Assembly: GCA_947044405.1 (NCBI GenBank)
Contig: CAMRHE010000648.1
Span: forward strand, 1-64,000
DNA: 64,000 bases
Reading direction: 5' to 3'
Source: Leptodactylus fallax
Taxonomy: Eukaryota > Chordata > Amphibia > Anura > Leptodactylidae
The notes below the pieces were generated by a model, which was not told the origin of the DNA, searched no databases, and saw only the letters and a program-made list of their open reading frames with translations. This document shows, piece by piece, positions 26,741 to 36,183 of this stretch. The translations under genes and the position numbers were made by a program. Position 1 is the stretch's first letter. Each line of letters opens with the position of its first letter.

Positions 26741-26763
26741 CTATATATCTATATATCTATATA

Positions 26764-26815
<52 letters not shown>

Positions 26816-29800
26816 CTTTTTTTTTTTTTTAAAGAAATATTCCCTTTACCTAGAAAGGAAGAACCTCTTCAATTGACTATTTATGGCCTGTCCTTAGGAT
26901 AGACCAGGATTTCCCAACTCTTCCACACTTGGGGCACCCCTTCCAAATCTTTTACCAAAAGACAAAACATCCTATGGACACAGATAACCTTGCATAAAGG
27001 CAGGTGATCATTCTCCCAACCGAAGTGTTACGGCCCCCTGGCAGGTTTCCAAGGCCCCCCTGTTGGGGGATCACTTGGATAGACCATCAATATTATATCT
27101 GTGGGGACCCCTGCTGATCAGCTGGTGTGGGAGAGTGCGACTCGGTAATGTTTACAAGCCAGCAGGCGGCAGCATGCCACGGGATACTGCAGTGCTGTCC
27201 CATAGACTTCAATGTGACACCTCTGCAGTAACGTCAGTATTATGAAGATAACTCATGCCAGCATGTCTTAGCAATTCTTTGTGGCAATGGGGTACAGACA
27301 GTAAGTTTGAGAGGAATACTGGAATATGATCAGAATCCCCCAGAGTAGACCAGTGAGTGTAGATCACTATGTAGTGCAGCGTTTACTTCACATGCAGTTT
27401 TTCAGTGTTAGTATCATGTTAGAATTCTACAATGTGCTTTGTATTATACTGGATTAATATCCTTTCTAATCCGGTATTTTCTCAATTACAGGAACAAATA
27501 TTTGCTTCTGAACAGCCAAGAATTAAATGAACTGAGTGCCATATCCTTAAAAGCAAATATCCCAGAGCTGGAGGCCGTGACTAATACAGATAGGTAAGAG
27601 TTGTGACAGTTTGCACCCATAGCGCAGAATTCCTGGTGGTTGTCATCCCAAACTATTGCTGATTCCAATACTATTGTGGCCAAAGTAGAATTAGATCTAT
27701 CAGTTTATAATGTGCCGAGTCAGTAAAGCTTTCTGGATACTTCGCATGTTGCAGTTGAAGTCGTTATACTAGGTTTTTAACCCATTGAAATATATTATCA
27801 CGTTCTCCTCCATAATACTGCCCCCTTATATTTCCCAGCCTTGTAAGGCTACGTTCAAGTGTTTATCTGGCATAGATCCATGAGAACAGTGCTGCAAGCA
27901 CAATGTTGTCCCTCAATTTCAGTAAAAAAAAAAAAATTACACCTGGGGTTCCTTCAGGCTTTGTCTCCTTATTTTTGGGGTCTGTTGATAGTTTCCCGTT
28001 CTTCTGGTCCTCCAACAGACCAGAAAAATAGAATATTCTTAGGGTACATTTATAACTGTTTTTATTAGGTTAACAGCAATTTCTTGTTTCAGGAACTTAG
28101 CGTGTGATGGGAGGAAGGGCTTGTTATCCAGATTGCTACAGGTCATGAAGAAGGAGCCGGCGGAGTCTTCATTCAGGTAACTTAAGTCCCATATTATAAA
28201 TTTTTTTTTTTTTTTTTAATCCCATACAAACCTTTCAACATATTGTTCACTGTAGCTTCAGATGTGCAGCCACAAGGAAATTTACTATGCCTGTGTTTTA
28301 TAACTTGCTTACTGGCTGCAGCCTCTTAATATTAGGTTCACACTATCGCCAGCTGGACTGCTAAAACAGTCACACACGGAGTCCAGCGTATCCCATTGGC
28401 TATACTGGGGTCCACTGGTTGTCTGCCGTTTTGAAACTGAAAGCGGTGGAGAAAAAAAAATCCTCCATGCAGGACTTTTTTTTTTTTTTTTTTTTTTTTC
28501 TTCACCGATTTTTGGCAGTCTCTGACAGTCTGAAACTGAGACTCTGATGCAGATGTGAACTTCAGCCTAAGGAAGTCATAATACAGGTGCAGGGAATAAA
28601 CTCTGTAATATATTTCCCTAAACTACCTGTTTCTTTACCAATTCCATCTTTACTTCTTGTGTGAGTAATTTTAGATGCTTCATACACATGCAGATAAGTT
28701 TTACAATGAAGTCTATGGAGTGGGGGGAGAAGGTAAGAGATATGAGGCTATCTGTAGAATGAATCATTTCTGTAATGAGAACTGGATAGTAATTCCTAAT
28801 AACCCAGCAGTGTCTGGAGAAAAGTCTCTATATAGTACAGATGTTTCTTTGCCTTGAAGAGTTCTCCTCTTCGTCCACTCCATAGATTTCTATTGTTCAG
28901 ATTTGATCAATGGCATGTAAGTGAAGAAACAAGATATTTTTATTTAACCTTACAAAGTTTTTACCTGCACACTGGATTTCTAAAAAAATAAGTTTAGTTC
29001 CGCTTTAAGTTTCATGTGGATTCATGGGTGTAGTTGCATCTGGTTTATACAACAGATCATATCAAGAAATGTTTTCCGTGCTATTCCCTAATACAAGCGT
29101 TTAATTCAGCAATTGCATAAATTGCACTGCTAAATATTATTGATGCTGAGGCCCCATGCTTTTTTTTCTTTTTGTTGCAAATTTTACTTTTTTTTTGGGA
29201 AATATGTAGGAAGTTCGTTCTTCTATCTTCTGTTCAATCCACTCCTGGCTTTGGATCCAAAAACCAGCAAAATCTGCAACAAAAAAAGCATGCATTTCAG
29301 CAACATGGGGCCTCAGCCTTTAAGGGATTTTCCAGGCTTTATAATATAAGATCGGTGGGTGTCCGACATGCAACCTCTTCACAGAAAACCGAACACAACA
29401 CCATGTATAGGCTAAGTCCTATTCACTTAAATGGGACAGAGCTGCGACCAGGCCAATGGAATGATGAACATAACATAGCCTGTGGTGCAGACCTAAGGAT
29501 AGGTCATTAAATAAGTCCTGGAAACCCCCTTTAAATATCATTAGTGCATTTATTTATGCATGCTTTGTCATTATTGCTACCTGTAGGTTCTGGCAAGCCC
29601 GAGCGGTTGAAAGCTTCCTTCGCGGTGTGACGTCATACGCTGACCAGATGTTTCTTTTAAAGAGAGGCCTGTTAGAGGTAAGTGTCGTCAAAACGCAGGT
29701 CATAATTCCCAATTTGACTCCTTCATGAATCCACAGGACAGGTTACAGCTGTCTTATACAATGTTGTTCTTATTTTGGTAGAAATTCTGTACATGTACTG

Positions 29801-32800
29801 ATCTGCTAGACTTCACTTATCTGTAACCATGTAACACAAGATTTCTTCCTTCTTAGCACATCCTGTTCTGTATTGTGGATAGTGAATGCAAATCTCGAGA
29901 TGTCCTTCAGAGTTACTTTGACCTCCTCGGGGAGCTAATGAAGTTCAACATCGATGCGTTCAAGAGATTCAACAATTATATTAATACTGATGAAAAGGTA
30001 GAGAAAATAAGTGGGGCATGTTACACTTTAAGCATTGCCAGGGAGACTTTGTACACCTGTACTCCATGCAGTATGCAGAGCTGAATCCTTTACCAAAGGG
30101 GGGGATGGGCACTTCATATGGCTGTATGTCCAGCTGGTATTGCATAAAAGCTGAGATTCTTAGCTCTGACATGCTACCAGGATTACAGTTCTAGCTATAA
30201 TAAACACGGAGGTATCACTAGTAAAAACACAGTTGACAATGTGGTCTTTCTATGCTGCATGAACGGTTTTTAACTAGTGATATCTCAGATTATTTTATAG
30301 CTAATACTGCATCCAAATGAACCTTGTGTGGTACTGTATAATAGCTGTGTACCAAGTTAAAAATATTGTGTAGCCAGACTATGCTCCATATACCTTTTTT
30401 CTTTCATATGGATGCTTTACCCCTAATGTGTTTGGTATTTGTGAGGAAATAAAAAAAAAAATAAAAAATGTAGTATTGCATAACTTCTCATTTAAAGGGC
30501 TCTCCCTGTGATTAGGAGGACAGGAGACCAAAATCGCCCTAAAGACTGGAGTGCCAGTATGCTTGCATGACCAGTGCTCCGTTCACTTCTATAGGGCTGC
30601 CAGAACTGTAATCTTTTGCAGCACCCGCAGCCCCATAGAGGTAAATGGAGGGCTGGTCATGCAAGTGTGCTGGTGCTAAGGAGGCTGTAGGGGAACTTTC
30701 AGTCCCCCATCCTCCTGATCACTGGGGGACCCAGCGACTTGGCCCTTATCCAATATCCACAGGACAGAGGATAAGTGTCCATAATGGCACTACACCTTTT
30801 AAAGCATTCTTGCCGTGTTGTATGTTGCTGTAGAGCAGACTATACAGTGATGCACCTAGGGCCTATAGCTCTGTGATACAGAACCCTAAAGACTTCAGGG
30901 GACTTAATGAGCTGAATGTGCCAGAATTGTGACTTGGTATGCACCAAAAATTGCTTTGCATGCTTTGGACCACATTTACTAAGACAAAAAAGTCTAAACA
31001 CTAAGCCACAAGGATAAATCCTTAGTGATAAAGGAGTGTGAGTTAAGATGTGCCAATGTGCACAAGTGTTTTTTTTTTTTTTTTTTTTTTTTGTGAAGTA
31101 AGCTTACCAATGTGTAAAGTAAGAGGACATCGGCTAAAGATTACCAGATTTAACATGCAGCTTGAGCCCCTGTGATAAATCTGGTGCATGTTTAGACTGT
31201 CTGGTCTGAGTCTAAAGATGAAACTGGATTAGTAAATTTGCTCCAATGTGTGTAAGGTGTCAGTACTGTCAGTGTTTAGCCATTTTCTCCCTCCCGCATC
31301 TTATGACTGTTTCTGCTTTAGTTCCAAGTTTTCCTGAACCAGATCAACAGCTCTTTAGTGGACTCGAACATGCTGGTGAGATGCATTGCGTTGTCTCTGG
31401 ACCGGTTTGAAGGGCAGTCAGAGGATATTAAAGGTGACGATGATGGGACTGAAGATGCCCATACATATGTAATACCCACATATTTTAGTACACAAACCGA
31501 CATGTATTTACCCTCCACAGTGGCTGAAGTTCTATCTGAATGCCGGTTAATGTCCTATATAACTCAGGGGTCTGTGCGAATGTCTTTCCTCTTCCGACTC
31601 ATTAATATAATTCATGTACAGACTCTGACACAGGTAAGTCTATGGTGGCCTAGAGCGAATGCTGTTCTTTAGATCTTTGCAGAATAATAGATGGCCACTT
31701 ACAGTATGGATAGTTACTTTATGGCTAATTAGAAATATGCAAAGGCTGTTACTAATACCACTATACAAGGTATTTATGCATGTGTACATAAAAACACATG
31801 TACAAAGCCATAATGTTACTGCCACACGATGACCACCAATATTACCACCTAGTGACTAATACGATACTGTTACTGAATAAAACCAGTTTACAAAGGCCAG
31901 GGATTGTACCATGTGTCATCCTGGAGGATATCTTTGGAGTCTTAGGATAACTTGTGGCTATCTGCACTGCAGGGGTCACTGCAAGCATTAGAGCCTGGGG
32001 ACATCCACACCTTAGTGGGCACAGCTTATCATAGTAGAGACTCCATACATATCATATCAGGGGTCACACTTGGTTACTATTCCATCTTACTGGAGAGCAT
32101 GAGATACAGACTGAGGACATCCTTAGTAGTCGCTGCTCTCGCTGACCTGTTGGGCTATGCCCACAGTTGCGCCAGGGTTTGTCTGATGCAGAGACCATCT
32201 CAAATAACTTATGAAAAAGTCTTGAATGCAGGATTTTGTGCCTGGCAAGGTCAGGGAGAAAACAATGGATACCTGACTAGCCCCATTATAGTCAGTGGGG
32301 TCCTTCAGGACCTGTTGATGTCCATCTTTAGACAGACTGGTTTTAATGTTTTAAACCGATCCTACAACAGACCAAAAGAATGGATCAAAGGATGCCAATA
32401 TGATCACACCCATACTATTCCAGGTTTCCTGAGCACCTGAAAAGATTTCTATTGCGAGCCAGGGTGTTTACTACTTCAGCATTTTGGTGCTTGATCTGAC
32501 CACCCCAGGATGGTGGCTGAAATAATACTAATGCTGAGATATAGCCACCTTCACTCCCTCACTAGTCACATCAGTCCACCCAGTAGCAGTAAATATACTG
32601 AAGAGCGCCACCCCCTGCCAGAACTAGCACAGGACTTCCAGGCAGCCCTAACAATGTGTGTATAGGACCGGACTCCTAGGCCTACTCGGAGCTTTTGGGG
32701 TTCTGCACCTTATGCAGTTGCCAGTTCCCTTCCTCCTTATCCTAATGCTGGTCATTACCTCCTTACTTTACAAGTTTTATTTAATGTGTGGTATCTGCCT

Positions 32801-33236
32801 GCATTATACAGGAGAACGTCAGCTGTCTTAATACAAGCCTTGTTATCTTAATGCTGGCACGAAGAAAAGGTAGATTGCCATGTTACCTGCAGTCGATCCG
32901 AGACATGGAGTGTGTGGAGAAATACCCGGGGTTCATACTCAACAACTTTCATAGTCTCCTACGGTTCTGGCAGCAGCATTACCTCAACAAGGATAAGGAC
33001 AGCACTTGTTTAGAAAATGTGAGTCAGCCTTTCCTTATTTTTGGGGCGGTGGAGGGAATTCATACAATGTTATATCTAACTTCTACTTTCTCTTCCAGAG
33101 TTCATGCATCAATTTCAGCTTCTGGAAAGAGACTGTATCTGTACTGTTAAATCCAGACAGGACATCGCCATGTGCCATAGTAAGCTACATAGATGAGGCA
33201 TATATGGATGTGGATAAAGAATTTCTGGCAGACTAA
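3878..33236 (+). CDS. TRPC4AP: TRPC4AP (TRUSS), complete 19-exon gene
   Basis: Transient receptor potential cation channel subfamily C member 4-associated protein. The family is known as a substrate receptor of the DDB1-CUL4 ubiquitin ligase (MYC turnover, C-degron recognition) and as a TNFR1/TRPC-associated scaffold. Coding exons: 3878-3997, 13106-13234, 14383-14499, 18885-18942, 19686-19741, 20989-21117, 21260-21461, 21993-22181, 22269-22411, 24915-25046, 25302-25360, 27492-27593, 28093-28176, 29587-29677, 29857-29997, 31322-31433, 31521-31633, 32812-33018, 33099-33236. All junctions are GT-AG and phases match, giving 2322 nt and 773 aa (human about 797). Recognisable blocks include [104 protein letters not shown] and [20 protein letters not shown]. 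The start is chosen for its match to the family N-terminus (GQLTGxGL). Introns not listed separately hold nothing I recognise. Confidence 0.96.
4290..4600. repeat. dispersed repeat (same family as 2565-2895)
   Basis: Starts with AAAGGGCTTGTCCAGCTTCC, then 'ttctcaggtgatcagtggaggtctgacacctgggg' and a block ending in 'tcacagagctgatcagcggg'. The layout is that of the high-copy repeat family in this window. It lies in TRPC4AP intron 1. Confidence 0.5.
4885..6492 (+). mobile_element. Tc1-like transposon, DD34E type, degenerate
   Basis: The right end is clear: GTATGTAAACTCTTTAGCTC with the element ending at 6492, followed by TA. Its inverse begins around 4900 (ATTTTTTGGCCTTTTTTCAG, then CATGGTTAGTGGTTGGTTGA), so subterminal repeats of about 200 bp face each other. 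The outermost left end has been lost or rearranged; an isolated GGTTTACATACA lies at 4799-4810. It sits in TRPC4AP intron 1, in the sense direction. Confidence 0.8.
5258..6282 (+). pseudogene. broken Tc1-like transposase (DD34E)
   Basis: The N-terminal paired-like helix-turn-helix part reads from ATG 5258 ([20 protein letters not shown]) to a stop at 5515. The catalytic part resumes from about 5595 with [11 protein letters not shown], then [12 protein letters not shown] and [19 protein letters not shown], with 34 residues between the last two acidic residues. A frameshift near 6145 moves the C-terminus to another frame, ending at 6282 ([20 protein letters not shown]). Part of the region linking the two halves is missing. 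The copy cannot make an active enzyme. Confidence 0.85.
6530..6850. mobile_element. MITE with (TG)n expansion
   Basis: The ends are inverted: ACTAGGTTCACACCTGTTCAG at the left and GCGCTGGTGTGAACCTAGC at the right. The centre carries 'ggaccccatagactataatggggtc', a hallmark of a repeat family also seen near 8100, 28340, 50160, 52230 and 57640. A (TG)n tract at 6712-6752 and a T-run at 6760-6788 have grown inside it. Confidence 0.55.
7085..7350. repeat. dispersed repeat ('ataggttatcaatatcaaattgatcgg')
   Basis: Member of the high-copy family: 'ccacaggataggttatcaatatc', then 'gatcggggtctgacacccgga'. It lies within TRPC4AP intron 1. Confidence 0.5.
8971..10400 (-). mobile_element. Penelope-like retroelement, 5'-truncated, nested
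   Basis: Inserted into a hAT-type MITE and flanked by a direct repeat TCAGTCAGA (8962-8970 and 10401-10409). Read on the minus strand it carries the end of a reverse transcriptase with YIDDILVIW (about 10365-10390), a linker with [12 protein letters not shown], and a GIY-YIG nuclease. An RT followed by GIY-YIG is the diagnostic order of endonuclease-bearing Penelope-like elements. The 3' part towards 8971 contains 'ctgaagaagagagctagactc'-type sequence. Most of the RT is missing, so the copy was truncated on insertion. Confidence 0.85.
9322..10398 (-). pseudogene. Penelope-like RT/GIY-YIG ORF fragment
   Basis: From 10398 leftwards the frame reads [17 protein letters not shown], meets one in-frame TAG, then continues open to the stop at 9322. 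After the stop codon come [20 protein letters not shown] and [20 protein letters not shown], typical of Penelope RT motifs after YxDD. The C-terminal domain has VVYLIMC, then [19 protein letters not shown] (the GIY-YIG motif with its arginine), and [12 protein letters not shown] with the likely catalytic glutamate. Apart from the one nonsense codon and the missing N-terminal RT, the 3' part is well preserved, which suggests a fairly recent insertion. Confidence 0.85.
11304..12868 (+). mobile_element. Tc1-like (DD35E) transposon, copy A, full-length but broken
   Basis: Complete element: TIRs CAGTCATGGCCAAAAGTTTT at both ends (about 38 bp similar), flanked by TA at 11302-11303 and 12869-12870. 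It is 1565 bp long. It is nearly identical to copy B at 40399-41965; I count about 11 substitutions and two indels. It lies in TRPC4AP intron 1, about 240 bp upstream of exon 2, in sense orientation. Confidence 0.95.
11677..12691 (+). pseudogene. transposase of DD35E element, one frameshift
   Basis: Starts at the ATG 11677 (ACCATGG context; [18 protein letters not shown]). An extra A in the A-run near 12040 shifts the frame and leads to a stop at 12096. The rest reads from before 12140 to the stop at 12691. A 3-bp loss near 12176 removes one residue relative to copy B but keeps frame. The catalytic residues [15 protein letters not shown] and [11 protein letters not shown] are all present. A single base change separates it from an open frame, which marks it as a young pseudogene. 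Confidence 0.92.
14795..15993 (-). mobile_element. SPIN-like hAT nonautonomous element, with intact TSD
   Basis: The minus-strand 5' end is CAGCGGTTCTCAACCTGTGG followed by GTCGCGACCCC. The 3' end, read on the plus strand from 14795, is CAGTGGTTCTCAACCTTTCT followed by AATGCCGTGACCCC. Both match the ends of SPIN (Space Invader) hAT elements as I recall them, including 'gccatcggaaaatacatatttccgatggc'. A perfect 8-bp target duplication CTCTAGCA flanks it (14787-14794, 15994-16001). There is no transposase; the interior is a composite (see the finding on the shared core). It lies in TRPC4AP intron 3. Confidence 0.88.
17770..18060. repeat. dispersed repeat, high-copy family
   Basis: Contains 'aaagggttgtctgtcgtcttattgacg', 'atcctcaggatagatctttggtatcaatcggtg' and 'gcgccgatcagcttttc', the order seen in the other members of this family. 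It lies in TRPC4AP intron 3. Confidence 0.5.
19885..20298. repeat. dispersed repeat, high-copy family
   Basis: Begins 'cctgatgacttagccacaggataggtcatcag' and ends 'gatcctggacaacccctttta'. Two 'ggtctgacacc' type blocks face each other (about 19930 and 20210), so this copy is roughly palindromic. It lies in TRPC4AP intron 5. Confidence 0.5.
23148..23440. repeat. dispersed repeat, 'AAAGGGGTTGTCTAGGAATTGG' type
   Basis: Opens with AAAGGGGTTGTCTAGGAATT and continues with 'atactctcctgtccctggagctctg' and 'gtgatgtcactgatcccactccagtgaccac'. This is the look of a high-copy amphibian nonautonomous repeat. It lies in TRPC4AP intron 9. The following kilobase up to 24075 holds a poly-C run (23776-23792) and no gene. 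Confidence 0.4.
24076..24706 (-). mobile_element. TA-flanked MITE with CCGTATTTTTCGGACTATAA ends
   Basis: Terminal inverted repeats CCGTATTTTTCGGACTATAA plus ACGCAC bound a 631-bp element, with TA on both sides (24074-24075, 24707-24708). A second, internal copy of the left end in inverted form (GTGCGTCTCGTAGTCCGA, 24131-24150) makes the left end a foldback. There is no ORF. The core 24185-24665 matches the interior of the SPIN-like element at 14873-15455 in opposite orientation. It lies in TRPC4AP intron 9. Confidence 0.8.
26250..26300. repeat. TATATC-type microsatellite
   Basis: Imperfect (TATATC/TATC)n tract in TRPC4AP intron 11. Confidence 0.9.
26694..26810. repeat. compound microsatellite (CT)n-(TATATC)n-(AT)n
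   Basis: A CT run, then TATATC repeats, then a long AT run follow each other without a gap. The repeat type matches the tract 400 bp upstream. It is in TRPC4AP intron 11. Confidence 0.95.
26882..27245. repeat. dispersed repeat, interrupted by a small hAT MITE
   Basis: The high-copy family layout ('ccttaggatagac..catcaatatta..gctgatcagctggtg') is split in two by the insertion at 26905-27076. It continues with 'cccatagacttcaatg' to about 27245. Confidence 0.6.
26905..27076. mobile_element. 172-bp hAT-like MITE with 8-bp TSD
   Basis: A perfect direct repeat GGATAGAC flanks it (26897-26904 and 27077-27084). The ends are imperfectly inverted: CAGGATTTCCCAAC at the left and the complement of AAGTGATCCCCCAAC at the right, of the hAT 'CAGGGGTCCCCAACC' kind. 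It is nested in an older dispersed repeat. Confidence 0.75.
28325..28575. mobile_element. MITE, 'ggttcacactatcgcc' family
   Basis: Begins TATTAGGTTCACACTATCGC and ends 'gatgcagatgtgaacttcagcc', inverted with respect to each other. The centre has 'tggctatactggggtccactgg', as in the MITE at 6530-6850. A poly-T of about 28 bases lies inside. It is in TRPC4AP intron 13. Confidence 0.5.
29150..29530. repeat. two adjacent repeats: palindromic MITE and high-copy family
   Basis: 29150-29315 has inverted ends GAGGCCCCATGC and GCAACATGGGGCCTCAG. It is followed at 29325-29530 by the high-copy repeat family (ttttccaggctttataatataagatcggtgggtgtccgaca, then 'gataggtcatta'). A short ORF in this stretch is therefore not a gene. 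It lies in TRPC4AP intron 13. Confidence 0.5.
30490..30805. repeat. dispersed repeat, high-copy family
   Basis: 'ttaaagggctctccctgtgat' to 'tccacaggacagaggataagtgtccataatgg', including 'cccccatcctcctgatcactgggggacccagcg'. It is in TRPC4AP intron 15. Confidence 0.45.
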
Positions 33237-34012
33237 CCCAAGCTGGAAACTTGCTGTATGGACAGATACTCCAGGTGGTATTTCAGTTCTCCAGGGACTT
33301 CCTGTGTGCCGTCATCCTGGATTATTGATTCCACCCAGGAGTCAGTGTGCCCAGCGGTAACCATCGATGCCACTCACCAGGATATATTAAGTCTGTGCAA
33401 TACATTCAGGGACATCATCATTTTAACCTTTTCGGTTTGGTTTTATTTCTTGACTAAAGATTTTAATCTTCCCCTTTCCTTTTCTTGCTTGTGCTGTTGT
33501 ACATTGATGATCCGCATCAGTTCGATTCCTTTTTTTTATTAAATGTTGTGAAATGGACAAACGTTTAACACTGTAGTCGTCAAGGACACTTCTCTGGCAA
33601 AGTTCTCTTGGTGTCTTCCCATTCCCACTGGTTTATCAAGAAGCCGGCGGTGGGAACCCAGCAATAATAGAAAAACCCCGGAAACAGCAAAAACCTCCAA
33701 AGCCTCCATAACCTTATTTATAATCTGAATGAATGTCTAGATGACTGGTGGTTGTCAAATCTTTGCTTCAGATGAAAATTAAGTACATATGGGGGGGCCC
33801 ATGACCTAATTTACTGTAACAGATGTCTTGTTTTGTTATAAGGTTTGGAAGTTGTGCTCGCCAGATCTTTAATGAAATTGTGATGAATGTTACTTGCCAC
33901 ATTTCCCTCCATTCTCCTCCCCTATTCATTGCCTACCCCACCACTTTTAAGGTGAAATCTTACTGCTGTGTAAACGCTCAGGAATGGTGATGTCAACACT
34001 TGTTGTTTTGTG

Positions 34013-34044
<32 letters not shown>

Positions 34045-34140
34045 CTATAGTGTGAGTATAATTTTAAGTGCATTTTTTCTGTTTTTAGCTAAAAGCTTGT
34101 CACACATTCTGTAACTTGATTAAAGACCTTGATTTTAGCA
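33237..34140 (+). other. TRPC4AP: TRPC4AP 3' UTR, proximal part
   Basis: Follows the TAA at 33234-33236. Candidate poly(A) signals are ATTAAA at 33538-33543 and ATTAAA at 34119-34124. A distal AATAAA lies at 36178-36183, so a long UTR that runs through the Tc1 remnants and microsatellites is possible. A poly-T run occupies about 34013-34042. Which signal is used cannot be told from sequence. Confidence 0.5.
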
Positions 34141-34398
34141 TATAAAGAGGCTTTTTATCACTTGACCCATCATGGTACAAAGTGTGGAGCATGGAACCAC
34201 TACATGTTCCAGTACACTTTTGTTTTTTTGTAATGTATCACTGAGGGCCAGGTCTGTGTTTATGGTCACCTTAGAACTGCTTTACACAGCCATGTTTGTA
34301 GTCCGTATCCTAAGTCTCATTGGGACTTGATCCTTGTACAAGAAAGGGGAACATGATTCCGGACATCTTGCTGCAGGCGTTTGTTCCTGTTTTAGACA

Positions 34399-34601
34399 TA
34401 CAGTACCGTGCAAAAGTTTTAGGTAGGTGTATGGAAACATGCTGCAAAGTAAAATTCCTTTCAGAAATAGAAGTATTAATAGTTTGTTTTTGTCAAATGG
34501 CAAAATGCAAAGCGAGTGAACAAAAGAAAAATCTAAATCCCATCAATATTTGGTGTGACCTTTGCCCTTTACCGTCCATCAGTTCTTCTCGGGACACTTC
34601 T

Positions 34602-34679
<78 letters not shown>

Positions 34680-34682
34680 TTT

Positions 34683-34717
<35 letters not shown>

Positions 34718-34870
34718 GAACTCTGCAGGGAGGTCGTTCCAAACATCTTGAAGAACTAAGCACAGATCTTGCTCCAATCCTTCTGTCTTTGTATTCCCAG
34801 ACAGACTGGATGATATTGAGTCACTTTTCAGACTCCTCCAAAGAGCGGTCACCCCAAATATTGATGGGAT
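34399..34870 (-). mobile_element. Tc1-like remnant downstream of TRPC4AP
   Basis: Left end ACAGTACCGTGCAAAAGTTT then TAGGTAGG, after TA. On the minus strand a C-terminal transposase fragment reads LEQDLCLVLQDVWNDLPAEFL and, across the expanded microsatellite, a piece like REELMDGKGQRSHQILMGF. A direct second copy of the end sequence (GCAAAAGTTTTAGGCAGGTA) occurs at 35632-35651, not in inverted orientation. The element is dead. It lies in the distal 3' UTR or just beyond it. Confidence 0.7.
34605..34714. repeat. (GT)n plus poly-T microsatellite
   Basis: About 36 GT units followed by a poly-T of nearly 40 bases, inside the Tc1 remnant. Confidence 0.98.
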
Positions 34871-35026
34871 TTACATTTCTCTTTTCTTCATTCACTTTAT
34901 TTTAACACTAGTATGCATGATGTTAGAAATCTACACATACAAGTAATAGCAAACTGGCCTAAAAGGCCTGGGTTATGCATACTAGGATTTTAATTGACAA
35001 AAATAAACTAATACTTCTAATTTATA

Positions 35027-35043
35027 TAGAGAGAGATAGATAG

Positions 35044-35084
<41 letters not shown>
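35027..35084. repeat. (GATA)/(AT)n microsatellite
   Basis: GAGAGATAGATAGAGAGATA followed by an AT run of about 36 bases. Confidence 0.9.
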
Positions 35085-35087
<3 letters not shown>

Positions 35088-35092
35088 TTTTT

Positions 35093-35558
35093 TAATATTG
35101 GTTAATTACTCAAGATTAAAAATACATTCGACAGTAAATATGAGATGACAATTACAACGAAGAGGTGTCAGACTAAAGGTAGGGACCATTCAGTATATAA
35201 ATGTTACACAGTAAGTGCTGTACAAAATCTAACTTCACTATCAAAAGCTATTCAGTAATGAATGCACAAACTATTAGAAAGCAATAATGCGGCGAATATC
35301 AGAGACCATAAAAAGCAGTATAGGTCTGCATGTAAACGGACAAGGTCCAACGGTCATATACCCAAATAGGATTCAGATGAATCAATGTACATACCCATAA
35401 TGAGTTCAGCAAAATAACAAGTTGGTCTCAGCCTTGTAACATTTAAATACTGAATGGTCCCTACTTTTAGTCTGATACCTGTTCTTTGTAATTGTCATAT
35501 ATTGTCCATGTATGTGTTTTTTAATCTTGACTAAAACTTTGATAGATATTTTTTAATT
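35093..35558. repeat. long inverted repeat between the two genes
   Basis: Left arm about 35093-35215 (with CAAGATTAAAAATACAT and GTAGGGACCATTCAGTATAT). Right arm about 35430-35556 (with ATACTGAATGGTCCCTACTT and TTTTTTAATCTTGA). The arms match in inverted form over roughly 120 bp with a spacer of about 215 bp. This is the structure of a foldback or MITE element. It has no ORF. Confidence 0.7.
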
Positions 35559-36177
35559 TATGTATCGAGTCGTTTTTTTTTTTTTCCAAATTTGTTGGTT
35601 TTTTTTTTTGTTTTTTTGTTTTTTTTTCCTCGCAAAAGTTTTAGGCAGGTATGAAAAAGATTGCACAGTACAGAAGACCTCAAAAGATTGTAGATGCTTC
35701 CTTTTGGTTTATGTTTTTAACGTTTCAGTGTGTTGGGGAATGAAATATTTTATTTCTGTCCCCCACCTGATCAGTAACCTCCTGTAAAGCGGTGTATCAT
35801 ACCATGACCAGTTTGTCGCTCCCCAGTCACTTTTACAAATCTGTAAATTATTGGCAACCAACCTGAGATATTGACCCAATTACTATACGCTGGCAATTGA
35901 TGTTGTTTTAACCTCCTACAGTGGCGAACATTGGCTGTCAGTTACTGTGTAATACTTGGTGAGCCCTGCAGTTTTCTATTGAGCGGCGTGTGGGCCCTTC
36001 TGATGACCTTATAGTAATGTTTTATAAACATTTTGTCAATCTGCTCAGGGTCTGCACGTTCATATGTCATCCTCTCCTCCTTTCCGTTGACGTTCTATTT
36101 TCAGTTCGGTATATTTGTTTGATATATAAATATATATATATATATAGAGAGATTACTTGTGACTTAGAACTGGTGTA

Positions 36178-36183
36178 AATAAA
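36178..36183 (+). promoter_or_regulatory. TRPC4AP: candidate distal poly(A) signal of TRPC4AP
   Basis: AATAAA at the plus-strand end of the inter-gene region, about 2.9 kb after the stop codon. Usage is uncertain. Confidence 0.35.

Noticed and set aside
31952..32440. 162-aa plus-strand ORF in a TRPC4AP intron
   Set aside because: No recognisable domain; part of it (32190-32400) resembles the MITE family with 'ccccattatagtcagtggggtcc', and the TRPC4AP exons on either side join without it.
34493..34852. 119-aa ORF with a long TH/K repeat
   Set aside because: It is a Tc1 remnant with (GT)n and poly-T translated antisense.
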